Shown here: positions 55,779 through 64,000 of the stretch, piece by piece | Numbering within the stretch: position 1 is the stretch's first letter | Layout of the letters: each line of letters opens with the position of its first letter | Origin: Oscheius onirici | Taxonomy: Eukaryota > Nematoda > Chromadorea > Rhabditida > Rhabditidae | Reading direction: 5' to 3' | Assembly (NCBI GenBank): GCA_932521025.1 | Contig: OW051469.1 | Location: forward strand, 6,336,398 to 6,400,397 | Length of the DNA: 64,000 nucleotides | Position numbers and translations under genes: made by a program | The notes under the pieces: generated by a model | What the model was told of the DNA's origin: nothing | The model's database searches: none | The model's input: only the letters and a program-made list of their open reading frames with translations

Positions 55779-58503
55779 ATGACGTCTCTTCTTCAACTAT
55801 TTATTCTTCTCTATTCCGCGGTTTTGTTGAAGGTAGAAGATCTCTTTGTAATTATTAAAAGAACTTCAGGCAGACAGTTCCTGCAAAGAGCTGTCTGAAT
55901 GCCGTCTAGACCTTCTAGCCAAACGATTCGCCTGCATAGAACAACCAAGAAAAGCTGTCGAGCGGATCTGTAGGCTGAAAGAAGATCTCAGGTTAGCTTA
56001 ATCTTTTACCAAATGATTAGTGGTTTAGAATAGTATGGAAGGCTTCTATTTGGAAAGAGAAATGGGTGTCAGTGTGTCTGCTTACAGAGACAGTTCCAGT
56101 TGTGAGCAACAGTCCGTGTTTCCGTGCTCAACCAATCGGCTTCGACTCGATGAGAAAGTGCGGACTTTCTCTTAAACTATTGGAGGAGCGATGCGACTTG
56201 TTGAAAAGTTGTTGTCCAGTGGCGGAGAGGTGAGGAAAACGTTGTGTTCTTGACAGTAGTTTTGGTATTTAAATCTGCCTTAATATATATTTATTTATAA
56301 TATATTTATCGTCCAATCTTTTCAGATGTCTCCAGATGGCAGAACACGAGTCATCGGCTCAAAACCTAAAGTTGAGAACCCATTTTGCAGTGGAAAAGAC
56401 AACAGGATGTAGTCGCAAAGTCTACGCAGCCATCCAAACCAACATGACTCCGTAAGTCCTCAAGTTTTCTAGTCAAAACAAAAACTTAGTGACGATATAG
56501 CGATAGCTAGAAGCATTGTCCGAAGAACGACCTCTATCAGAGAACTGCTAGTCTCTTTAGTTGAGTCTCAACCGGCTCCACCATTCGTCCCTTTCTCTTC
56601 TGTTGCTCCAGAATTTGCTGAAAAAGAGGTCAAGAATGTCGAGAAACGTGTACTTGGATCGCGTATCATCCAGGTGGATCGTCAATCTGGCTCACCTGCT
56701 GTGTTCAATGAAAGAAAGGCTGTCCTCCGTAAACCGAGTTTGGTATTTCAAAGCGAGACGACGGCCACATTGAAAAATTTGTTCGTACAAAAGCCAAACA
56801 AATTGAGGAACAAGAAGGCGAAGACACTTTTCACGCAACTTCTTCATAAAAGAAGAGGAACAATGAAGCCGTGGAGAGAGGCAAGGACACGTTCCATTCC
56901 GAGTCAAGCTTTGCCTGGTCTGTCAGGATATCGTCTGAACACAAGCAGAGCTGTCAATGCTCACAACCATCCAGTTTCCACTATTCATTTCAAGGAAGAG
57001 GCTTGGAAGAGAAAGACAAAAGAGTTCAAGCCCCTGTATCCAGACAGAAAAACGACGGAGACAACTTTGAAGCCAGTCTATTTGACTATGAAATTTGTGG
57101 ATGGACGGACGAGGAACAAGTGGAAGAAGGTGGATTATTACAAGGAGAAAAGTGAGGAAAAGAGCACTTCGGAGGTAGCACTGGAGTAAAATTTATTGAA
57201 ATACAGATTCAGGAAGATTTCGAAGCCGAGTTCGAGAGAAAAGCCGGCTCTCTGGTCTCTTTTGGTCCTAATGCTCTTCCTCTTCCTGGATCTAAAAAGT
57301 AGATGATTCAATAATTATTAAAACCTTGTTTATAGACATTTCCACGTCGACGATCCATTCCAAGGAATTGTCGAGCGACAAGAACTTCATTTGGCCGACC
57401 TTTCTGACATTACAACGAGAGCTCCGATTCTAAGACCAAGATTGCAGCCGACCGTTTTTCAACAGTCTAATCTTTTACAGAAAACGACACAAATACCTCT
57501 TCAAACGGTAGGAGAATGTCATTGTGTCTCTATGTTTTAGGCAACCAACACTCTCTGGGAACCTTTACTGTCCTTCTTCACTACCCCTGCCCCTTTCTAC
57601 TTTAGCGTGAGTTTGGCGTTTCTTTCCAACAAAACGAGCTGTTCAGACAGCTTTCCCTCTCCGACTGTGGCCTTTTAGGAAAGCAGCTCATGGTGTTATA
57701 AACTTCCAGTGAGACATCTGAATTCCATTGTATAGTTCTTTAGAAACACGACTGACACAGAGTCTGTACTCCTAGCTCCAGACAGTTCAACCGAAGATCT
57801 TCCAGTAGAGATTACTGTAACAAACACTACAGAAACTTCTTTGGACAAGGTGGTCTCTGACTTTGAGCTAGTCAATGGACAGTTTAGCGTCCATGTGTAA
57901 GGTATCAAACCTGCTTGCGTGTACTGGAAGAAACAGAAAGAGAATGTGAGAAGAAACCAGAGCCTAATACCAAGAAACGGCAATCAGTTTGCTTTAACTT
58001 GGAGAAGAAGTTCATGGTAAGAGTGTTACGGTCGCGGAGTTTCGTTTGAAGTGGCCATCACCCGTCAAAGTTTCAGATTACGGATCTTGTGAAGACTATA
58101 GAAGCTGAATACCGACGGTGCATTTGGAACGACACAGAGGGCTATAGTCTGGAAACTGTAAGCAGTTCTATTGCTCTACTACAGACACTTTAGGGTATCT
58201 GTTCCGAACACCCTTCTCTTCCTGTAGGCTTCTACACAATCAAGTCCTGTTCAGAAAAGAAAGCAACGCTGCGGAAACATTGCGAGGCTACCAGCAAGTG
58301 TTGTTCCAGTACAGAAAGGTATTTTCAACTTGTATTCTGACAACTGTTTCAGTTGCCAATCTGCTACTTCCATGTCGAATTCCGTCTCTGAACTCAAAAT
58401 GAAGAGAAGACGGATGGAAGCGACGAAAGTTCGCTGTGAGCAGAAGAATAGGAAACGAGTCCAAGAAATCGAAGGTGTGGCTCAACTTGGAAACTGGAAG
58501 TAA
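55779..58503 (+). CDS. Secreted protein with two related CCxxxERC cysteine domains
   Basis: Exons 55779-55832, 55870-55991, 56029-56229, 56326-56451, 56490-57174, 57207-57298, 57336-57507, 57541-57606, 57647-57708 and 57744 onward to the stop at 58501-58503. A signal peptide (MTSLLQLFILLYSAVLLK) is followed by a cysteine domain (SCKELSECRLDLLAKRFAC, later CDLLKSCCPVAERC), a long Lys/Arg/Thr-rich middle without cysteines, and a second cysteine domain (CEATSKCCSSTERC). The shared core is C-x5-CC-x3-ERC. The middle has N-glycosylation sites such as NTTDT and NTTET. The join after 57896 is ambiguous: either an acceptor at 57940 or one giving the extra TCLRVLEETER, which aligns with the first domain. 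A tiny upstream ATG ATA TGA overlaps the start codon. Family not recognised. Confidence 0.7.
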
Positions 58504-58589
58504 TAAGAAGATTCTCGAGACAAATGACAGAGCTTATGAAATACAAAACTCAAACTGAATTAAGAAAAGAAGAAATGTTTGTTGACTTT

Positions 58590-58595
58590 TTTATT
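58590..58595 (-). terminator. AATAAA signal beyond Na,K-ATPase fragment
   Basis: AATAAA on the minus strand 5 nt after the stop codon at 58601, a remnant or functional polyadenylation signal. Confidence 0.5.
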
Positions 58596-58600
58596 CAAGC

Positions 58601-59190
58601 CTAGTAGTACGTCTCCTTGTAGACCCATCCGGACGGCCACTTGCAAATGGCCCAGCGTCTGATCTCGTCGAAGGTGAGGACGAGAATGGCCCATGGGATG
58701 GCAGTCATGCAGGTGGAGACTCGGAGTCCAGTCACTTTGAGAGTCGAGTCGATCCATGGCATGTAGAGACAGCCAGGCTACGGTCATCGTGAAGACGATG
58801 CCGTAGTTGACGATCTTGTTCTCCAGTCCCTGCTGAATCAGACTCAGCTTTCTCGTCTTTGTGAGCAAGACGGCTGCCCAGCGAGTGACTACCAGAGCGA
58901 AGAAGAATCCTCCGTGACAGCAGGCTTCCAGAACCTTCCTCTCCTCGTAGCCCCATTCCTGGCCGTAGCTGTCCTCCACATTCTGAACGAACTTTTTGTC
59001 CCATTTGTCGCGAATGTTGATCAGATCCTGGGGCTTGAACCCGTGCCACATCATGATGGCTTAATTGTTTGATTGGAATAATTAGAGAAGAAAACTAACT
59101 AAAGTAGCTGGTGAATCCACTGAGAGCCAGAAGGAAGCCAATTTGGAGGTAGCTGTAGAGGATGAGACGAAAGTTGACCAGACGATCGAT
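58601..59190 (-). pseudogene. Na+/K+-ATPase alpha subunit, 3'-terminal fragment
   Basis: Two exons (59100-59190 and 58601-59059) encode only the last membrane helices of a Na,K-ATPase alpha subunit: IDRLVNFRLILYSYLQIGFL, then MMWHGFKPQDL, QNVEDSYGQEWGYEERKVLE, LLTKTRKLSLIQQGLENKIV, and the hallmark end SGWVYKETYY (compare vertebrate WVEKETYY). The phosphorylation (DKTGT) and ATP-binding domains are absent upstream, although introns elsewhere are tiny. Between TMTVAWL and LYMPWID the frame shifts by one base, so the tail is read only in another frame. Immediately upstream lies a 5'-truncated mariner element. Together this indicates a dead 3' fragment, not a working pump. Confidence 0.88.
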
Positions 59191-59254
59191 CTGTGAGTTT
59201 CTTAAAGTATCAAGAAAGCTCGTATCTACTTCTATTCGACGTTTCAATATGCTG

Positions 59255-60130
59255 GGAACAAATGACGATCGTTTTGGACGAGGAAGACCTGCATAAGTTG
59301 TCACCAGAGCCAATATCAAGAAGGTCCGCGCTAAGATTCGATACGACCCGCAGCGTTCCCTTCGTAGTTTGTCGAAAGAACTGGACATTGAAAGAACATC
59401 GCTGCCAACTGTCATTGGAGTAAAGATGAATAAGAAAGCCTACAAGCTTGGAACAGCTCAATTCCTTTCCAACATCACAAAAATCAGAAAGGACCGTTGC
59501 AAGAAGATGCTTACTCGATTTCGGAATGGAAAGCATTTGACGATTGTCTTCACAGATGAAAAAATATTTACAGTCGAAGCTGTCGTGAACAAGCAGAACA
59601 ATCGAATTTACGCAAGTGAGAAGCCCACAATTGCTGTTCAAAAGACTTCTCATCCTGCTTCCGTGATGGTTTTCGCCGGCATCACTTCCGACGGCAAAAC
59701 TCTTCTGATCTTCGTTCCACAGGGAGTAAAAGTGAACAGCGCTAACTATTTGGATGTTTTAAAGCAAGAATTACTTCCCTGGGCTCAAAAGCACTTCGGT
59801 AATCGCCAATGGACGCTTCAACAAGACGGAGCTCCAGCTCACAAAGCGAAGATTGTCCAAACGTGGTGTCAGCAGTCTCTCCCGTCTTTCATCTCATTCC
59901 AAGAGTGGCCCCCTTCATCCCCTGATCTCAATCCGATGGATTTCTCTGTCTGGTCCGTTCTGGAATCGAAAGCATGCAAAAAACCTCATCCAAATGTGGA
60001 TTCGCTAAAGAGAGCACTGCTCAAAGCCTGGGACGAGCTGGACGGCGCCTATCTACACGCCACCGTAAATGCATTCCCAAAACGTCTTCGAGCCTGTGTC
60101 GACGCAGATGGCGGCCATTTCGAGATGTAA
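59255..60130 (+). pseudogene. Mariner transposase, inactivated
   Basis: In the frame of the long ORF, the DNA-binding half shows RFGRGRPA then an in-frame TAA at 59294-59296, followed by TRANIKKVRAKI and DPQRSLRSLSKELDI (helix-turn-helix). The catalytic part is intact to the end: VFTDEKIF (first Asp), TLQQDGAPAH (second Asp) and SPDLNPMDFSVW (third Asp), with 37 residues between the second and third Asp, a DD37D (maT-type) mariner. The premature stop and missing left end make it non-autonomous. Confidence 0.85.
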
Positions 60131-60216
60131 ATGTGTTTCTTGTTCAGAATATTGTTATAAACATTTCTATATATTTCAAATTTTCATAGCAATTTTTACT
60201 TGCTTAGTTGGAGCTT

Positions 60217-60251
60217 GTTACCTTGTTACCGTAATTTCTGGCCACCCTGTA
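60217..60251. repeat. Right terminal inverted repeat of mariner element
   Basis: Read on the minus strand from 60251: TACAGGGTGGCCAGAAATTA and on into CGGTAACAAGG, a typical mariner/Tc1 end next to TA. Confidence 0.7.
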
Positions 60252-60818
60252 GTTCAACACTAAACATGAACAGAGTGATAGAGAATAAAATGAAAAGTCT
60301 GATTCGTAGAGGGGTCCGTCTACTTGAAAAAAGCATACATTTCCCAGCTTTGTGATCTTCAGCAAAGTTGTAGCTTTTAGCGAGCTGTACAACCATGCAG
60401 AACACTGGGAAGCTCGAAAATACTTTGATCTTATTGAAACATCTGTTTTCATGAACAAACGAGTTTTGCTTCGGAGGACGTTTTTACTATGTCCATTATG
60501 CATTTTCAAGCTTCGCAATGTTCTGAAAAGTTGTTGAACTCGTAAAAGGCTGCAACTATGCTAAACATCACAAAGCTGGAAAATGTATGCGTGAAATTGA
60601 AAGTGGGGTCCTTCTCTTGGAATTCACAACCGGAGACACATCTCATCTCAGTGGGCCATGGTAGTTCTGGATTGGCGTCCTTTCTCCCAGCTCCATCTTT
60701 CCTCTCCGCTTTCCGCTTGTCCATCTTCGGAAAAGATCAGCCTCTGGGAGTTACACTTGTCTTAACAGGTCAAATTAATTACTCTCACTTGTGAAGTGCA
60801 ACTAGTAGTCACTCTACA
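60252..60818. other. Spacer containing a long inverted repeat
   Basis: No gene. Most of the stretch is the inverted repeat at 60311-60610. Confidence 0.6.
60311..60610. repeat. Imperfect long inverted repeat (foldback), arms about 100 bp
   Basis: The left arm 60311-60414 and right arm 60510-60610 are reverse complements with scattered changes and small gaps, around a loop of about 95 bp. Examples: left GCATACATTTCCCAGCTTTG against right (complement) GCATACATTTTCCAGCTTTG, and left GCAGAACACTGGGAAGC against TCAGAACATTGCGAAGC. Could be a small foldback element or a hairpin-RNA source. No terminal duplication was identified. Confidence 0.75.
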
Positions 60819-62243
60819 ATGAAGTCTCCGCCGGCTGTCTACAGACAGTTTCTACTTCTTCTGCTGGCTAGCCTGCTCATCGAACGATGCCTGATCGGTG
60901 TCTTTGTGGCTGACACATCTATCAAGCTCTGGAAAGAACTCAAGAGGGAGGCTGCTACATCAGTTTGGGAGTCCATCCGGCATGTGAGTCTTTCCTTCTC
61001 CTTGTAAAAACTACCACTCTCAGGACTACAACAGGCCATCGTGGATTGGGAGAAACGATGAGCTGCTAGAGCTGTACCAGAAGGCTTTCACACTCTACCG
61101 AGAGCAAAACAGTCCGGAGAAGGACAATCCGTCTGACGAGGAGGAACAGCTGCCACAGAATGGATCAGCGTCTACACCAAGCAGTCCATCCCTGCCCACG
61201 ACTGGAGTACCTTCCGGAGCAGCGTCTACACCAAGGAGCTTATCCCTGCCCACGACTGGAGTAACTATCGTCAACGCTCAGAGCGTAACGATTATTGACA
61301 ACCGGTTAGTTTTGAATTCGCATTGGGGTAGGTTAAGGAAAGGGGCAACCCGTTCCGTTTATTCTGTCTTGGTCAAAAAAACTTGGCGAGAAGGTAACCG
61401 AGCCAGATGGGTCGAGAAGTCTGTTACTTGAACTGCAGTTGTTTCTACGCAAACAAATTTTCTTCAAAACCCTTGCAAAAACTCTTTTAGATTGCTGAAA
61501 ACAAACTAATCTTTCGTTCGATCAAGTCTTCGAATATTACTTTAATTTTAGAGATCCCGAACTAGAGTCAGTAAAAACGGTCGTTCGGCTTTGATAGCTG
61601 GGAGATAGATGATAGGAGGAGCCTGAAAAGTTATTTCTGCAATTCCATTCGGAAACTGATCATTGTTCCTCTCAGATCCACCTCCCATTGAAACTGAATG
61701 AAGCCGGAACTTAAGTAAAGACAACACGTCGGTTTTTTATTTGTTTTGAAGTCTATTCGCTCCAAAATAGCAGCAAATCCGGGAAGGACAGGAACTCTCT
61801 GTTAGATTTGCAGCCTTTTGTCATTTTCCGATCCAATGGGGGAAACGTTTGCTGACCAGATTTTGTAGAAGAAGATAGGGGCGGACGACAGACTTTTTGC
61901 ACTTTAGTAATAATTTTCCAGGGTTGACAGGAGCATTCACTACGGAGGAGAGCGAAACTCCTACGTTAAACCCGTCGGCCTGACTGGAGACCATGCAGTC
62001 GTTCATGTGGAGATGAATGAAAACGGCTTAGCAGTGGATCCACCCGCCTCCGTCCCACTGTCGAAACTGGAGCCGAAGAAGAAACCGTGTCTAATGCCGA
62101 AGATGAAGCCAACGGTTCGTAGATCAAAATGGTTGATCTCAGCTGACCAGAATAAAGTGTCTTGTCTGAACAAGTGCTCTCTTTACTTTAAAGAGGCACC
62201 AGACACAATTCCAATAGAGGTATTCCAATCTGAAGATCCGTGA
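60819..62243 (+). CDS. Secreted protein with internal STPxSxSLPTTGV repeat
   Basis: Exons 60819-60983, 61024-61304 and 61922-62243 give 255 residues. A signal peptide (FLLLLLASLLIERCLIG) is followed by a charged helical segment (TSIKLWKELKREAATSVWES), an acidic linker (KDNPSDEEEQLPQ), two near-identical repeats (ASTPSSPSLPTTGV and ASTPRSLSLPTTGV, Ser/Thr/Pro-rich and likely O-glycosylated) and a basic end with three cysteines. The second intron (617 nt) is long for this locus. No family recognised. Confidence 0.65.
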
Positions 62244-62795
62244 CTGTGATAGACTCTTCTTCTAGTTTGTTTTCTGCTTTTGTGAATTCAATCACACCTT
62301 CCTTGATTCCTCTTCTTGCCTCTTCTCTCGTACCATTCGTACTTTCATTGTTATGTCCTTTCAGAAAACATGAAGAAATTGCTCAGCAGGTATTTCAGTC
62401 ATTCAGCTCTTTGCATGGGACATTCTTCACTGACGATTCTCTCGCCACAGGACATTTCTCAGCGTTCAGAAGACGTTTGCGGCAACTGCCGTAGGCTATA
62501 AATATCACGTTTGGCGCGAATAGAACTCTCAAGCGTCTGTTTTTTTTTTCACTTCAACAACTGTTTCGGGAACTGTAGGTGCACAATTCAGACAAAACAA
62601 AAATGAGCAAGTGCATTGTCTTTGAGCAAGTAAGAAAATGACATGTGAGTAAAGTGAAAAGAAGGGAACGACACACTGCAGTAAAAGCGCTCTCTTTTCT
62701 AAAAACGCCCATAGAGAAAGAACAAGATTGCGTGAACTGACAATGGAAGGGACAGGAAATGTCACAAAACCGGAGGGAAAGAACAAATAACTCTT
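62244..62795. other. Convergent intergenic region
   Basis: 552 bp, no gene recognised. One isolated TTTGGCGC is at 62510-62517. Confidence 0.5.
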
Positions 62796-63292
62796 TTAGT
62801 CCGGAGGATACATATATTTTTCTGCTCCGGGATACTGGTCATAATACTGAGGATAGAGCTGTTAACTCAGGGGGAGTTACTGTAGGATGATGGTCATAGT
62901 GCGGATTTCCATAGGGATGCGGCTGGTGGTGCATTGGAGGCATCTGATCGAGAGGACGTATGGAGAACGGGCTAGAATGGCTTGGAGGCTGTTGGTAGAC
63001 AGTGGGAGCTGTACCAGAACGTTCTGGGCAGCTACAGGAACGAAAATGGCTTGGATGAGGACGCAGGACGACAGAACACGAAGAATTGTCAGTAGCCGCA
63101 ACTCAAGACTGGGCAGAGGATGAAATCTCCACTGCGTCGGCTCTAAGAACGAGAAGTCACGTGTCACCCATAAACAGACAGGGGGACGGCTTAGTGGCAA
63201 GTACTGGGAACGCGACGGTGCAGGAATATCACAAACAGTTGGAAACTAACACCTGCCCCGTTTGAAGGTCTTCCAATCGATGGTCGTCTCAT
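62796..63292 (-). CDS. Small Pro/His/Tyr-rich protein (tentative)
   Basis: Proposed exons 63253-63292, 62881-63101 and 62796-62846 give 103 residues. The last two exons are convincing: GTAPTVYQQPPSHSSPF, DQMPPMHHQPHPYGNPHYDH, then across a 34-nt intron YYDQYPGAEKYMYPPD and stop. Such Tyr/Pro/His-rich tails occur in low-complexity RNA-binding or transcription factors and in cuticle proteins. The first exon (MRRPSIGRPSNGA) and its acceptor (GTCTTGAG) are weak, so the gene may instead start further upstream and be larger. Function unknown. Confidence 0.45.
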
Positions 63293-64000
63293 GACGGTAA
63301 AGTAATGGCTTTGACCACTCTACAGGTTGGTTGAAACATGGTTTCTACAACAAAAGACGGATACAGTCGTATTTTCTCTTCTGCCTTTTTTACCAGATAC
63401 TGTCGAGCCGGTAGCGAAATACCTAAACCTAGCCTGGGGAATCTCTTCGAAAGTACGAAAAGCTTCAAGTTACCACCGCTGAGAAATGCTGAGTACTCTT
63501 TGGAAGTTGTGTGCGGGATCAAAGAGATTGGCTAGAAGGTTCCTGTTCTGCACCTTTTGTTAGACGAAGTAGACGAAACGTTTATAGTAATTGAAAGGGG
63601 TTCCAGGACATCAAAATCGTATCTTTCTCTGATCAGAAGCTGTTTTCCGTTTCATTCTGTGAAGATTGCGAAGAGTTCACTAAAGGAAGTGTATATTCTG
63701 GATCTGGGAAAGAACAAAAGTCATTTCATTTTTCTAGATACTTTCAGGCTTGAGATCTGGATCCAGATTCGTCTGGATCACATAAATGCGCACTATGAGC
63801 TCCGCTACCTCACAGTACTTGAACCACTGTTATTTGACAACCTAATTGGTACTTTGGCCGACTAGGAGTAACATTTGACCACCAGTCTCTTGAATGAATG
63901 TCTAGTCGCACTGACGCCACATCGATCAAGTTACCCACAGTATCAACAAGTCGATCTTTTCAAGAATGTTTCTGTTGAATCTTCGAGATACTGGGTCAGA
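63293..64000. other. Right edge, nothing recognised
   Basis: 708 bp to the window end. Open frames lack domains. Upstream exons of the minus-strand Pro/His/Tyr-rich gene might lie here. Confidence 0.45.

Larger units (their letters stand above)
59210..60251 (+). mobile_element. 5'-truncated mariner (DD37D, maT-like) element
   Basis: The transposase remnant runs to the stop at 60130, followed by the right inverted repeat ending ...TTTCTGGCCACCCTGTA at 60251. No matching left repeat (TACAGGGTGGCCAGAAAT) is found near 59190-59230, where the Na,K-ATPase fragment starts, so the left end is gone. Confidence 0.8.

Noticed and set aside
58601-59190. Functional Na,K-ATPase gene with a long intron reaching beyond the window
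   Set aside because: Introns here are about 38 nt, a frameshift is present in the last exon, and a truncated transposon abuts the first remaining exon.
1-64000. CRISPR arrays, rRNA genes or further tRNAs
   Set aside because: No regularly spaced repeats and no other complete T-arm/acceptor pair seen; only the tRNA-Leu at 30070-30186 folds properly.

Overview
The window looks like nuclear DNA of a free-living-type (rhabditid-like) nematode. Four things support this: very short introns (mostly 34-45 nt, GT...TTTCAG), a splice-acceptor motif just before many start codons (a trans-splice or 5'-UTR intron signature), a worm-type chemoreceptor, and two adjacent p27-type CDK inhibitors arranged like C. 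elegans cki-1/cki-2. Genes are compact and spread over both strands. The exon chains below were built by hand from splice signals and reading phase; for nearly all of them the summed exon lengths are divisible by three and the joins are phase-consistent.

Layout. 1-9456 is gene-poor but carries a tight cluster of E2F-like sites. 9457-15121 holds the two CDK inhibitor genes, each with an E2F-like cluster about 1.7-2 kb upstream. 17823-22229 holds two tandem SLC22-like transporters; the second has a duplicated terminal exon pair. 22584-24172 (minus) holds an NDUFA4-like mitochondrial protein and an ER cyclophilin. 25605-30466 holds an unrecognised gene and the peroxisomal acyltransferase GNPAT, with an intron-containing tRNA-Le(CAA) nested in one of its introns. 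32395-35667 is a single-pass membrane protein with an EGF-like remnant and a PPxY tail. 35819-38425 is a complete Ginger-like DNA transposon. 38477-41630 (minus) holds a tail-anchored protein and a thioredoxin-fold protein with a CaaX end. 42452-43739 is an F-box-like gene with frame problems. 45207-49086 (minus) holds a small membrane protein and acid sphingomyelinase. 50158-51167 is a chemoreceptor lacking TM7. 51346-54238 (minus) is a secreted double TolB-like propeller. 55779-58503 is a secreted protein with two related cysteine domains. 58601-60251 is a Na,K-ATPase 3' fragment abutting a broken mariner. 60819-63292 holds a secreted repeat protein and a small Pro/His/Tyr-rich gene.

Most genes are independent housekeeping or secretory functions rather than one pathway. 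The coherent modules are the cki pair (cell-cycle arrest, with PIP-degron-like C-termini), the SLC22 tandem pair, and the transposon/pseudogene scar at 58.6-60.6 kb. The most unusual signals are two GC-AG introns with the same AG|GCTAGTTT donor, an apparent GA-AG intron whose paralogous intron is GT-AG, the tandem propeller gene of bacterial-type sequence, and the duplicated alternative 3' exons.
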